From Rubrivivax sp. A210 (lineage in GTDB: Bacteria > Pseudomonadota > Gammaproteobacteria > Burkholderiales > Burkholderiaceae_C): a DNA stretch of 64,000 nt. The notes below the pieces were generated by a model, which was given only the letters and a program-made list of their open reading frames with translations, searched no databases and was not told where the DNA came from. Of this stretch, positions 24,910-35,261 are shown in pieces. The stretch lies in NCBI RefSeq assembly GCF_904426505.1, contig NZ_CAJGBN010000012.1, forward strand, positions 124,001 through 188,000, read 5' to 3'. Both the position numbers and the translations under genes were made by a program. Every line of letters begins with the position of its first letter. Position 1 is the first letter of the stretch.

Positions 24910-25938
24910 TCAGCGCAGACTGAGGCGGGCGCCCCGGTTGCGGCCTCGCACCAGCTGCAGCTGCAGCGAGGCCGGCACCAGGCCGGCGGCGCGCGCCACG
25001 TCGACGGCGGACTGGGCCGCGGCCAGGCTGGGCAGGACGGCAAAGCCGGTCGGGCCCCAGGAGCTCTGGCCCGTGGCCGCGCCTTGGGGCGAGGCCACGG
25101 CCAGGGCCTGGACCAGGCGGCCGACAGCGGCGCTGGTATAGGCCGAGCCGCCCTGGGCCGGGGCGAAGTGCTCGCCGACGATCTGCTGCACGCGGCTCAC
25201 ACCGGCGGCGAAGGCGGCGAAGTCAACGCTGGCCGCGCCGGGCAGCACGCGCATCAGCACCTGGTGGCAGATCTCGGCGGCGCGCTCCTGCGGCAAGGGG
25301 TCCAGGCGGGCAATGGCCTGCTTCTCGCGGCTGCCGGAAAGGCCCCGCATCGACGTGTCCTGCACCACGGCCACGCACCAGGCCGGCGGAAAGGCCAGGC
25401 GCGACAGCAACGGCGCCGGCGTGCCGTCGGCGCCCGGCCCGCCGTCGAGCAGCAGGCCGCCATGGTCGAAGCCGGCGATGCCCACGCCCGAGCGCAGGCC
25501 GCGGCCCAGCCAGGCGGCCAGGGTCTTGCTGTCGACCTCCAGCCCCTGCCAGTGCGCGAAGGCGCGGCCTATGGCCAGGGCCAGCTGGGTGCCCGAGCCG
25601 AAGCCGGCATGGGCCGGCAGCACCTGGCGCAGGCGCAGTTGCAGCGGCTGGCGGCGGCCTGTGTGCTGGCGCAGGCGTTCGATGTGGGCGCGCGCCCGCT
25701 CGACCTCGGCCTGGGCCTCGGGCGTGTCGGCCAACACGGCATCAACCGGCGCCGCGGCGATCTCGACCACGGTCTCGTAGCCTTCGATGGTCAGGCCCAG
25801 GCTGCCGAAGGGCCGGCCCAGCGTGCCTGCCGGATCGAGAAAGCCGAGATGCAGGCGCGCCGGGGCCTGCAACGTCACGGCGCCGGCGTCGGAGGCCAGT
25901 GCGTCGTGCGCAGGAAGATCGTCGGCGAGGCTGAGCAT
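24910..25938 (-). CDS. mptG: beta-ribofuranosylaminobenzene 5'-phosphate synthase (RFAP synthase)
   Basis: This 342-residue GHMP-kinase-fold protein catalyses the first committed step of tetrahydromethanopterin synthesis, joining p-hydroxybenzoate or p-aminobenzoate to PRPP. Signatures are APARLHLGFLDPAG at the N-terminus and LPAHAGFGSGTQLALAIGRAFA as the GHMP loop. The ATG at 25938 was chosen; a TTG start at 25980 would fall upstream of the predicted transcription start. It is the first gene of the mptG-mtdB-ATP-grasp-mch-ATP-grasp-citG operon and has a sigma-54-like site just upstream. Confidence 0.92.
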   Translation of the reverse strand: MLSLADDLPAHDALASDAGAVTLQAPARLHLGFLDPAGTLGRPFGSLGLTIEGYETVVEIAAAPVDAVLADTPEAQAEVERARAHIERLRQHTGRRQPLQLRLRQVLPAHAGFGSGTQLALAIGRAFAHWQGLEVDSKTLAAWLGRGLRSGVGIAGFDHGGLLLDGGPGADGTPAPLLSRLAFPPAWCVAVVQDTSMRGLSGSREKQAIARLDPLPQERAAEICHQVLMRVLPGAASVDFAAFAAGVSRVQQIVGEHFAPAQGGSAYTSAAVGRLVQALAVASPQGAATGQSSWGPTGFAVLPSLAAAQSAVDVARAAGLVPASLQLQLVRGRNRGARLSLR

Positions 25939-25976
25939 GCAGTGCGAGGGCGGGCGCGGGGTGAGCGCACTGGGAA

Positions 25977-25991
25977 GCAAGCATTGTTCCG
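25977..25991 (-). promoter_or_regulatory. sigma-54-like promoter of the mptG operon
   Basis: On the minus strand the site is CGGAACAATGCTTGC. The invariant GG and GC are 10 bases apart, TTGC is perfect, and GGAAC differs from GGCAC at one position. With C25977 at -12 transcription would begin near 25965, leaving a normal 27-nt leader before ATG 25938. The palindrome at 26057-26069 is centred 86 bp upstream of the -12 C. Confidence 0.55.
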
Positions 25992-26056
25992 CACCCGCTG
26001 CACCCCCATCACCGGGGACCGATCACCCAGGACGGCAGCCCGCCGCGCCGTCCGCA

Positions 26057-26069
26057 GGACACAGTGTCC
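26057..26069. promoter_or_regulatory. 13-bp perfect palindrome upstream of mptG (candidate activator site)
   Basis: This is GGACAC-A-GTGTCC; on the minus strand its core ACACTGTGT matches the fhc upstream repeat (ACACTCTGT). It lies between mptG and the upstream carbinolamine dehydratase gene, about 98 bp before the predicted start. That is typical of an enhancer-binding site for a sigma-54 activator. Confidence 0.5.
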
Positions 26070-26086
26070 CAATCGCCCAGGCTTAC

Positions 26087-26476
26087 TCAGTCGTACTTCA
26101 GGTACTTGAAGCGCGGGTCGTCGGGCGTGCCTTCCAGCGCCGCGCCCGCCTCGGCGCCGGGCCGCCACATCACCACCTCCTCGATCTTGCGCGCGAGTTC
26201 GAAATCCTTGTCGGTGACGCCCTTGGCCGCGTGGTTGCTGAGCTTGACGACGACGAAGGCGTAGGAGACGTTGAGATCGGGGTGGTGCCAGGCCGCCTCG
26301 GCCAGGTGGCCGACCGTGTTGACGACCATCAGCGTGGCCTTCCAGCCGCTGGTCTTGTACTTGCGGCGTATCCAGCCGTCTTCCAGGTACCAATGCGGCA
26401 ACTCGTCCTTGAGCCTGGCCTCGATGTCCTCCGCGCTGTAGACCGTGTCTGCCGTGGGCTTGCGCCATTTCGCCAT
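26087..26476 (-). CDS. pterin-4a-carbinolamine dehydratase family protein
   Basis: This 129-residue protein has the DCoH/PCD fold: 'ATLMVVNTVGHLAEAAWHHPDLNVSYAFVVVKLSNHAAKGVTDKDFELARKI', with the HHPD and H(A)AKG..D pattern of the active site. It would dehydrate 4a-hydroxy-tetrahydropterins. Homologues occur in H4MPT clusters, where the physiological substrate is not settled. The ATG at 26476 is followed by MAKWRKPTADTVYSAEDI. It lies directly upstream of mptG on the same strand and divergent from folP. Confidence 0.85.
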   Translation of the reverse strand: MAKWRKPTADTVYSAEDIEARLKDELPHWYLEDGWIRRKYKTSGWKATLMVVNTVGHLAEAAWHHPDLNVSYAFVVVKLSNHAAKGVTDKDFELARKIEEVVMWRPGAEAGAALEGTPDDPRFKYLKYD

Positions 26477-26561
26477 CTCGCTCTCCTGCTGATCTCGCCA
26501 CATGAAGCCGGGGACAATGCCACATGCACGCCAGCTACAGCCGCCCCGGCCCGCAAAGGCC

Positions 26562-27350
26562 ATGAAGCGCCCTCTCCTGATGGGCATCGTCAACGTCACG
26601 CCCGATTCCTTCTCGGGCGACGGCCAGCTGGGCGAGGCCGCCGTGGCCGCGGCGCGGCGCCTGGTCGAGGCCGGCGTGGACATCCTGGACCTCGGCGCCG
26701 AATCAACCCGCCCCAACGGCGTCGCGCTGGCGCCCGACGAAGAATGGCAGCGGCTCGCGCCGGTGCTGGCCGCGCTGGCGGGGCAGGCCTGGCACGGCCG
26801 CGTACACCTGAGCGTGGACACCCGTCACGCCGGCACCGCCGCGCGGGCGCTCAACGCCGGCGTCGACATCATCAATGACGTGAGCGGCCTGGCCGACCCG
26901 GAGCTGCGCGAGGTGCTGGCCGCGCAGCGCTGCGATGTCGTCGTGATGCACGCGCTGTCGGTGCCGGTCGACCCGGCCCTGACGCTGCCGCCGGACTGCG
27001 ATGTCGTCGCCGAAATCCTGGCCTGGAAGGCCGCGGTCACGCAGACGGCGCAGGAGGCCGGCATCGCTGCCGAACGCCTGGTCTACGACCCGGGCCTGGG
27101 CTTCGGCAAGACGGCACGGCAGTCGCTGGAGCTGATCCTGTCTGCCGAGCGCCTGGTGGCCAGCGGTGGTCGCTGGCTGGTGGGCCATTCGCGCAAGTCT
27201 TTCCTGAAGCTCTTCACTTCCGAGCCGCCGGCGCGGCGCGACGAGTTGACGCTGGCCTTCTCGGCCGCCCTCGCCCACGCCGGCGTGCAGTTGCTGCGCG
27301 TCCACGAGGTGGCCCGCCACAAGGCCTTGCTCGACGAACTGAGCCGCTGA
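26562..27350 (+). CDS. folP: dihydropteroate synthase
   Basis: This 262-residue protein begins [21 protein letters not shown]. It contains [41 protein letters not shown] and GHSRKSFL, the full DHPS signature. It makes dihydropteroate for folate, and is probably the regular folate enzyme given the separate DHPS-like gene at 14629. The ATG at 26562 fits the conserved start better than the upstream in-frame 26502. It is divergent from the PCD-like gene. Confidence 0.93.
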   Translation: MKRPLLMGIVNVTPDSFSGDGQLGEAAVAAARRLVEAGVDILDLGAESTRPNGVALAPDEEWQRLAPVLAALAGQAWHGRVHLSVDTRHAGTAARALNAGVDIINDVSGLADPELREVLAAQRCDVVVMHALSVPVDPALTLPPDCDVVAEILAWKAAVTQTAQEAGIAAERLVYDPGLGFGKTARQSLELILSAERLVASGGRWLVGHSRKSFLKLFTSEPPARRDELTLAFSAALAHAGVQLLRVHEVARHKALLDELSR

Positions 27351-27439
27351 CCACCCGAAGGCGGGGGGGCCGGCCTCCCTCTTCGCCTCGCCCCTCGGTG
27401 TGGGGGCCGCACGGAGCCCGGCTGCCGATAATGGCTGCC

Positions 27440-28101
27440 ATGATTCGACTCTTCGTCGGCCTGGGCAACCCGGGCGCTGATTACGAGGCCACGCGCCACA
27501 ACGCCGGCTTCTGGTGGGTGGACGCGCTGGCCGACAAGCTGGGCGCCCGCCTGGTGCCCGAACGCAGCTGGCAGGCCTTGGCCGCACGCGTCAACCGCGC
27601 CGGCGCCGAGCCGGTGTGGCTGCTCCAGCCCATGACTTTCATGAACCGCTCGGGCTTCTCGGTGGCGGCGCTCGCGCGCTTCTTCAAGATCGAGCCGGCG
27701 CAGATCCTGGTCGTACACGACGAGCTCGACCTGCTGCCGGGCCAGGCCAAGCTCAAGTTCGGCGGCAGCGCCGCCGGCCACAACGGCCTGAAAGACATCC
27801 ACGGCCAGCTCGGCACGCAGGATTTCTGGCGGCTGCGCCTGGGCATAGGCCATCCCGGCATCAAGGCCGAGGTCGTCAACTACGTGCTCAAGCGTCCTTC
27901 GCCCGACCACCGCGAGGCCATCGCGAAAGCCATCGAGCAATCGCTGGGCGCCAGTGATCGCCTGCTGGCCGGCGAGATGGAAAAGGCCCTGGCCCTGGTC
28001 CACGCCCAGCCGCCGCGGCCCAAGCCGCCGCGCCGGCCCGATCCGGCCGCGCCCTCGTCGGGTGCCCCGCCCTCCCCGTCCACCCCGCCCGGAGACAAAC
28101 C

Positions 28102-28105
<4 letters not shown>
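27440..28105 (+). CDS. pth: peptidyl-tRNA hydrolase
   Basis: This 221-residue protein has the Pth signature [25 protein letters not shown] (His at the catalytic site), [16 protein letters not shown] and [13 protein letters not shown]. It recycles peptidyl-tRNAs. It carries a proline-rich C-terminal tail (from ~190) beyond the usual length. ATG 27440 is preferred; 27431 is also possible. It overlaps the next gene by ATGA. Confidence 0.95.
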
Positions 28106-29235
<1,130 letters not shown>

Positions 29236-29283
29236 TCACTCTCCTGCAGGGCTATCCGGCGCGGCCGCAGTGTAGTCCCGCGC

Positions 29284-29885
29284 TCAAACCCGCCGCCACA
29301 GCGTGGCATGCACGGCGCCGGCGCGCAGCTGTCGCCAGGGCTCCAGGCCCGGCAGGCTTTCGGGCGGTGGCGCGCCGGTTTCCAGGTAGACGAAGCCGCC
29401 CTCGGCCACCAACGGCGCGGCCAGCGCCGCGGCCGGCAGGGCCAGCTCGGCATCGAAGGGCGGATCCAGCAGCACCAGCTCCCAGCGCGCCGGCGTCGCC
29501 GCGGCCATCCAGCCCATGGCGTCGGTGCGCTGCACGCGCAGCGTGGCGGCACCCAGGCGCTGCCGGCTGGCCTCCAGGCTGGCCACGAGCGCGGCATCGC
29601 GCTCGAGCAGCAGCACTTCGGCCGCGCCGCGCGAGGCGGCCTCGAAGCCCAGCGCGCCACTGCCGGCAAAGGCATCGAGCACGCGCCAGCCGGTCAGATC
29701 CTGGCCCAGCCAGTTGAACAGCGTCTCGCGCACGCGGTCGGGCGTGGGCCGCAGGCCGGGGCGGTCGGCCACCGGCAGCTTGCTGCGCTTCCACTGGCCG
29801 CCGATCAGGCGCACCTCGCGCGGCAGCACATTGGGCGGCCGTGGCGGCCGCGGCTTGCCGCCGGGCCAGGTCTCGCGCGGCTTGG

Positions 29886-29889
<4 letters not shown>
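29284..29889 (-). CDS. rsmD: 16S rRNA (guanine966-N2)-methyltransferase
   Basis: This 201-residue methyltransferase contains [50 protein letters not shown] (SAM loop) and LVLLDPPFD (catalytic motif). The start is the TTG at 29889, overlapping the hisF stop as TTGA; no better start precedes the conserved region in frame. Coupling to hisF is unusual because hisI normally follows hisF. Confidence 0.92.
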
Positions 29890-30644
<755 letters not shown>

Positions 30645-30776
30645 GGTGGGCCGGATCGGGAGGAACCCAGATTATCCCTGCCCCTACAACGAAGGTCCGT
30701 CCCGGGGAATACGCGGACGCCGCCTTGCGTAAGCCGGGGCTGAGGGACGCCCATTTCCCCCTCGAGGAGCCGAAGA

Positions 30777-31364
30777 ATGCGATTCAACCGATCACTCTTG
30801 ACCGCTGCTGCCCTGCTTGCGCTGGCGGCGCCGGCCGTCGCGCATATCTCGATCTACGAGGCGCCGTTGCTGGGCAGCAGCGAGGTGCCCGCGGCGGCCA
30901 CGCTGGGCTCGGGCTTCGGCCGCGTCACCATCGATTTCGACCTCGTCACGATGCGGGTCGAGGCCACGTTCGCCGGGCTGACCGGCAACACCACGAACTC
31001 GCACATCCATTGCTGCATTGCGCCGGGCGCCAATGTCCGCGTGGCGACGCAACTGCCCACCTTCACCGGCTTTCCTTCTGGCGTGAAGGCCGGCAGCTTC
31101 GACGGCACCTTCAACATGTCGCTGGCCAGCAGCTACAACCCCGACTTCATCACCGCCAACGGCGGCACCGTGGGCTCGGCCTTCAATGCGCTGGTCGCCG
31201 GCCTGGACGCCGGCCGCGCCTACCTGAACGTACACACGACCAGCTTCGGCGGCGGCGAGATCCGCGGCCTGCTGGTGCCGGTGCCTGAGCCCGAAACCTA
31301 TGCGCTGATGCTGGCCGGACTGGCCGCCGTGGGCGCGCTGGCTCGGCGCCGCAAGGCCGGCTGA
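30777..31364 (+). CDS. exported CHRD-domain protein with PEP-CTERM sorting signal
   Basis: This 195-residue protein has a signal peptide (MRFNRSLLTAAALLALAAPAVAHI) and a CHRD domain (EVPAAATLGSGFGRVTIDFD..., NSHIHCC, GTFNMS, LNVHTTSFGGGEIRGLL). It ends with a PEP-CTERM tail: VPEPETYALMLAGLAAVGALARRRKA. PEP-CTERM proteins are processed by exosortase in bacteria that make extracellular polysaccharide. It sits on the opposite strand between hisA and hisF, a recent-looking insertion in the histidine cluster. GAGGAG lies upstream of the ATG. Confidence 0.9.
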   Translation: MRFNRSLLTAAALLALAAPAVAHISIYEAPLLGSSEVPAAATLGSGFGRVTIDFDLVTMRVEATFAGLTGNTTNSHIHCCIAPGANVRVATQLPTFTGFPSGVKAGSFDGTFNMSLASSYNPDFITANGGTVGSAFNALVAGLDAGRAYLNVHTTSFGGGEIRGLLVPVPEPETYALMLAGLAAVGALARRRKAG

Positions 31365-31404
31365 TGCCGGCAGCGGGCGGCCACCACGCCGCCCGCGCGG
31401 CCGA

Positions 31405-32145
31405 CTAGACCTTCAGCGCGTCGGCGCGCGCCTGCGCGGCGGCAAAGTCAAGGTCGCCGTTGTAGATGCTGCGGCCGCAGATCACGCCCTCGACGCCCTC
31501 GAACTCGACGGCGCAGAGCTTCTCGATGTCGGCCAGGCCCGCCAATCCGCCCGATGCAATGACCGGGATGGACAAAGCCTGCGCCAGCTTGACTGTGGCC
31601 TCGATGTTGATGCCGGTGAGCATGCCGTCGCGGCCGATGTCGGTGTAGATCACGCCCTCGACGCCGTAGTCCTCGAACTTCTTCGCCAGATCGACCACCT
31701 CGTGGCCGGTGAGCTTGCTCCAGCCATCGGTGGCGACGCGGCCGTCCTTGGCGTCCAGGCCGACGATGATGTGGCCGCCGAAGGCCGTGCAGGCATCTTT
31801 CAGGAAACCCGGGCTCTTGACCGCGGCAGTGCCGATGATGACGTAGCTCAGGCCGTCGTCGAGGTAGCGCTCGATGGTGTCGAGATCGCGGATGCCGCCG
31901 CCCAGCTGCACCGGGATCTCGTCGCCGACCTCGCGCAGGATGGCCTTGACCGCGGCCTCGTTGATGGGGCGGCCGGCGAAAGCGCCATTGAGGTCGACCA
32001 GGTGCAGGCGGCGTGCGCCCGCATCCAGCCAGCGGCGCGCCATGGCCGCAGGGTCTTCGCCGAAGGTGGTGGAGGCTTGCATGTCACCTTGTTGCAGGCG
32101 TACGCATTTGCCGTCCTTGAGATCGATGGCCGGTATCAGCAGCAT
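31405..32145 (-). CDS. hisA: phosphoribosylformimino-5-aminoimidazole carboxamide ribotide isomerase
   Basis: This 246-residue protein begins [22 protein letters not shown]; it has [16 protein letters not shown] and VIASGGLAG. It catalyses the fourth step of histidine synthesis. It is 70 bp downstream of hisH, a gap of G-rich sequence without an obvious gene. Confidence 0.97.
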   Translation of the reverse strand: MLLIPAIDLKDGKCVRLQQGDMQASTTFGEDPAAMARRWLDAGARRLHLVDLNGAFAGRPINEAAVKAILREVGDEIPVQLGGGIRDLDTIERYLDDGLSYVIIGTAAVKSPGFLKDACTAFGGHIIVGLDAKDGRVATDGWSKLTGHEVVDLAKKFEDYGVEGVIYTDIGRDGMLTGINIEATVKLAQALSIPVIASGGLAGLADIEKLCAVEFEGVEGVICGRSIYNGDLDFAAAQARADALKV

Positions 32146-32214
32146 GGCTCGGGCTGAGCTTGGTGGGGGTGGGGTGGAAGACGAAGAGGCGGCGGCAGCC
32201 GTAGGGCGGTGGGG

Positions 32215-32856
32215 CTAGGGCTTCCAGTGCAGGAAGTTGCGGTACAGGGCCAAGCCGTGCGCGGCGCTCTTCTCGGGGTGGAACTGCGTGGCAAAAATGT
32301 TATCCCGAGCCAGCGCGCAGGTAAAGCTCGCACCGTAGTCGGAGACGCCGGCCGTATCCCGGTCGTCGGCCGGGCAGGCATGGTAGCTGTGTACGAAGTA
32401 GAACCAGCTGCCATCGGGCACGCCGCTCCACAGTGCGTGAGGCCGCTGCTCGACGCGGTTCCAGCCCATCTGCGGCACCTTGTAGCGGCTGCCATCGGGC
32501 TGCAGCCGGCCCTCCAGCCGGAAACGCCGCACCTGGCCGGGGATCAGCGAGAGGCCCGGTGTGTCCTGCTCCTCACTGTGATCCAGCAGCATCTGCATGC
32601 CCACGCACACGCCCATCAGCGGCTTGTGGGCGGCCGCGTGAAGCACGGCCTCCTGCAGGCCGGAGTCGCGCAACTCGCGCATGCAGTCGCGCATCGCGCC
32701 CTGCCCCGGCAGCACGATGCGCTCGGCGGCGTAGACCTCGTCCGGCCGCTGGGTCACGATGACCTCGACGCCGCTGCCGGCGGCCACATGCATCACCGCC
32801 TGCGAGACCGAGCGCAGATTGCCCATGCCGTAATCGACGACCGCGACGGTGCCCAT
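32215..32856 (-). CDS. hisH: imidazole glycerol phosphate synthase subunit HisH
   Basis: This 213-residue glutaminase subunit begins [21 protein letters not shown]. The nucleophile lies in [11 protein letters not shown], and the His-Glu pair is in [10 protein letters not shown]. It supplies ammonia to HisF. ATG 32856 lies 2 bp after the hisB stop. Confidence 0.97.
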   Translation of the reverse strand: MGTVAVVDYGMGNLRSVSQAVMHVAAGSGVEVIVTQRPDEVYAAERIVLPGQGAMRDCMRELRDSGLQEAVLHAAAHKPLMGVCVGMQMLLDHSEEQDTPGLSLIPGQVRRFRLEGRLQPDGSRYKVPQMGWNRVEQRPHALWSGVPDGSWFYFVHSYHACPADDRDTAGVSDYGASFTCALARDNIFATQFHPEKSAAHGLALYRNFLHWKP

Positions 32857-32858
32857 GG

Positions 32859-33455
32859 CTAGAGCGAACCCTTGGTGGACGGGATCACGCCGGCCGAGCG
32901 CGCGTCGGGCGTGAGCGCCATGCGCAGCGCGCGTGCAAAGGCCTTGAACACCGTCTCGCACTGGTGGTGGGCGTTCTGGCCCTTGAGGTTGTCGATGTGC
33001 AGCGTGACCAGCGCATGGTTGGCAAAGCCCTGGAAGAACTCGAAGGCGAGCTGGGTGTCGAAGCCGCCAATGCTGCCGGCGGTGAAGGGCACGGCCATGT
33101 GCAGGCCCGGGCGGCCCGAGAAATCGATCACCACCCGCGACAGCGCCTCGTCCAGCGGCACATAGGCGTGGCCGTAGCGGGTGATGCCCTTCTTGTCGCC
33201 CACCGCCTGCGCCACCGCCATGCCCAGCGTGATGCCGACGTCTTCGACCGTGTGGTGGCCGTCGATGTGCAGGTCGCCCGCGGCCTCGATCTCGAGGTCG
33301 ACGAGGCCGTGGCGCGCGATCTGGTCGAGCATGTGGTCGAAGAAGCCGATGCCGGTGGCCAGGCGGGCCGTGCCGCGGCCGTCGAGATCGACCTTGACGC
33401 GGATCTTCGTCTCGTTGGTGTCGCGCCGGATCTCGGCTTGGCGGGGGGCGTTCAT
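32859..33455 (-). CDS. hisB: imidazoleglycerol-phosphate dehydratase
   Basis: This 198-residue monofunctional HisB has [28 protein letters not shown] and [18 protein letters not shown], the metal-binding histidine motifs. It overlaps hisC by 4 bp (ATGA). Confidence 0.97.
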   Translation of the reverse strand: MNAPRQAEIRRDTNETKIRVKVDLDGRGTARLATGIGFFDHMLDQIARHGLVDLEIEAAGDLHIDGHHTVEDVGITLGMAVAQAVGDKKGITRYGHAYVPLDEALSRVVIDFSGRPGLHMAVPFTAGSIGGFDTQLAFEFFQGFANHALVTLHIDNLKGQNAHHQCETVFKAFARALRMALTPDARSAGVIPSTKGSL

Positions 33456-34537
33456 AGGCTTTCCTGCAGCGCGCTCAGCATCAGCGCATTCTCTTCGGGC
33501 CGGCCCACGGTGAGGCGCAGGCAGTGGGCCAGCAGCGGGTGCAGGCCAGCGATGTGCTTGACGAGCACGCCGCGCGCCTTCATGCCCTCGAAGGCGCGCT
33601 TCGAATCAGGCACGCGCACCAGGATCATATTGGCCTCGCTGGGATAGGGCGTGACCCCTGGCATCGCCTGCAGCACCGCCTGCAGACGCGTGCGCTCGGT
33701 ACACAGCAGCGCCGCCTGGCGCGCGTACTCGTCGGCGTGCTCCAGCGCGAACAGCGCCGCCTCGGCATTGAGCACGCTCACGTTGTAGGGCGGACGCACC
33801 TTGTCGATCTCGTCGACCAGGGCCGCCGGCCCGCAGAGATAGCCCAGGCGCACGCCGGCGAGGCCGAACTTGGACAGCGTGCGCAGCACCAGCACATGAT
33901 CGTGCGCCGCCATGCGCTGCAGCCAGCTGCGCGAGGCAAAGGGCTGGTAGGCCTCGTCGAAGACCACCAGGCCGTTCTGGCGGCCGACGGCGGCGACGAT
34001 GCGTTCGATCACTGCGTCGTCCCACAGGTTGGCCGTGGGGTTGTTGGGGTAGGCGAGGTAGGTGATGGCCGGCCTGTGGGCATCGATGGCGGCCAGCATC
34101 GCGGCCTCGTCCAGCTCGAAATCCGGCCGCAGGGCTACGCCGACGAAGCGCAGGCCGCGCAGGCGCGCCGACATCTCGTACATCACGAAGCCCGGCAGTG
34201 GCGCCAGCACGGTGGCGCCGGGTACGTCGCAGGCCACCGCCAGCAGATCGATCAGCTCATCGGAACCATTGCCCAGCATCAGCCGGCAGCCGGCGGGCAG
34301 GCCGATGTGGGCAGAAAGTGCAGCGGCCAGCTCGGCCACGCGCTGCGCCGGGTAGCGGTTGATGGCGACACGGCCCAGGCGCTCGCCCAGTTCGCGCTGC
34401 AGCTCGGGCGGCAGCGTGAAAGGGTTCTCCATCGCGTCGAGCTTGACCAGGCCGGCGCTGGGCTGAATGGCGTAGGCGTGCATCGATTGCACGTCCTGGC
34501 GCAGGGTGGCTTGCAGGCGGGGGGCCAAGGTGCTCAT
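33452..34537 (-). CDS. hisC: histidinol-phosphate aminotransferase
   Basis: This 361-residue fold-type I PLP enzyme has [11 protein letters not shown] and the PLP lysine in [15 protein letters not shown]. It transaminates imidazole acetol phosphate. Unusually, its ATG overlaps the stop of a PIN-domain toxin gene (ATGA at 34534-34537), so hisC translation may depend on the toxin gene. Confidence 0.96.
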   Translation of the reverse strand: MSTLAPRLQATLRQDVQSMHAYAIQPSAGLVKLDAMENPFTLPPELQRELGERLGRVAINRYPAQRVAELAAALSAHIGLPAGCRLMLGNGSDELIDLLAVACDVPGATVLAPLPGFVMYEMSARLRGLRFVGVALRPDFELDEAAMLAAIDAHRPAITYLAYPNNPTANLWDDAVIERIVAAVGRQNGLVVFDEAYQPFASRSWLQRMAAHDHVLVLRTLSKFGLAGVRLGYLCGPAALVDEIDKVRPPYNVSVLNAEAALFALEHADEYARQAALLCTERTRLQAVLQAMPGVTPYPSEANMILVRVPDSKRAFEGMKARGVLVKHIAGLHPLLAHCLRLTVGRPEENALMLSALQESL

Positions 34538-34986
34538 GCGGGGGTGTCCAGGATCTCGGGGCCGAGCAGGAAGGGGTTGACGATGCGCAGGCGATCAACC
34601 ATTTGCCCATGCTGCAGGTCTTCGGTCAGGAGCAGTGCGCACCCCATTTGCTGGGCAGCCGCGACCATCAGAGCATCCCAGTAGTGAAACTCGAAGCGGT
34701 CTTGCAGGGCCCAGGCGCGGTCCACCGTCGTTTCATCCACCTGCCAGGGCTGCCAGGCCCGGTAGCGTTGCACCAAGGCACGCGTGGCCGGCAAGCTCAT
34801 GCCCGGCGCCGCCTTGCGCAGGTTGGCGTAGAACTCGTGCAAGACCTGAGTGCTGATGCGGCCGGTGCGGCGCCGCCAACACTGCGCCAGCCAGGCAGTC
34901 GCTGCGGCCCGCTTGCCGGGCTCGCGCAGATCCTGGGCGTAGAGCAGGACGTTGGTGTCAACGAAAGCGGTTGAGTCGTTCGGCAT
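34534..34986 (-). CDS. PIN-domain toxin (VapC-like)
   Basis: This 150-residue PIN ribonuclease begins TAFVDTNVLLYAQD, with the first acidic residue in VDTN, then the middle ISTQVLHEFYANL Glu and FHYWDALMVAAA Asp. It would cleave RNA unless bound by the antitoxin encoded immediately upstream, whose 3' end it overlaps by 29 bp. It sits between hisD and hisC, overlapping hisC by 4 bp. This is an unusual place for a toxin-antitoxin module. Confidence 0.88.
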   Translation of the reverse strand: MPNDSTAFVDTNVLLYAQDLREPGKRAAATAWLAQCWRRRTGRISTQVLHEFYANLRKAAPGMSLPATRALVQRYRAWQPWQVDETTVDRAWALQDRFEFHYWDALMVAAAQQMGCALLLTEDLQHGQMVDRLRIVNPFLLGPEILDTPA

Positions 34987-35197
34987 AGATGTCTTCGCGG
35001 CTCCCGTAGGGGCCCGTGAAAGGCAGGGGCTCGAACTCCAGCGCCTCGCGCATCGCCCGCTCGTAGGCGTCGTCGTGCCGCATCTTCTCGGCCAGCAACT
35101 CGCCCACCAGGCGCGAGACGCTGGTGTTGCGGCGCGCGGCCTCCATGCGGGCCCAGTCGGCGACGCTGTCTTCCATCGTGACGGTGACATTCTTCAT
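34958..35197 (-). CDS. ribbon-helix-helix antitoxin
   Basis: This 79-residue protein has an N-terminal RHH-like region, MKNVTVTMEDSVADWARMEAARRNTSVSRLVGELL, and an acidic C-terminal tail that would bind the toxin. Antitoxins of this type dimerise and bind palindromic operators to repress their own operon. Three palindromic repeats lie immediately upstream of the ATG. Confidence 0.85.
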   Translation of the reverse strand: MKNVTVTMEDSVADWARMEAARRNTSVSRLVGELLAEKMRHDDAYERAMREALEFEPLPFTGPYGSREDIYAERLNRFR

Positions 35198-35204
35198 GGC
35201 GAAT

Positions 35205-35249
35205 CACGAAGTTCGTGATGCACGATTTTCGTGAAACACGAAGTTCGTG
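35205..35249. promoter_or_regulatory. three palindromic operator repeats of the RHH/PIN module
   Basis: Three 13-bp palindromes lie at exact 16-bp spacing: CACGAAGTTCGTG (35205-35217), CACGATTTTCGTG (35221-35233) and CACGAAGTTCGTG (35237-35249). The first and third are perfect, the first extending to 17 bp (35203-35219). They fill the space between hisD and the antitoxin gene and are a classic cooperative binding array for an RHH antitoxin. Confidence 0.8.
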
Positions 35250-35261
35250 TCAATCCGCGCA

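Noticed and set aside
22871..25141. 756-codon plus-strand open frame opposite mtdB and the ATP-grasp gene
   Set aside because: Low-complexity AGR/HGD-type composition and complete overlap with well-identified minus-strand enzymes; shadow frame.
27351..27430. G-run and C-run between folP and pth as a rho-independent terminator
   Set aside because: No convincing stem with a following T-tract could be paired.
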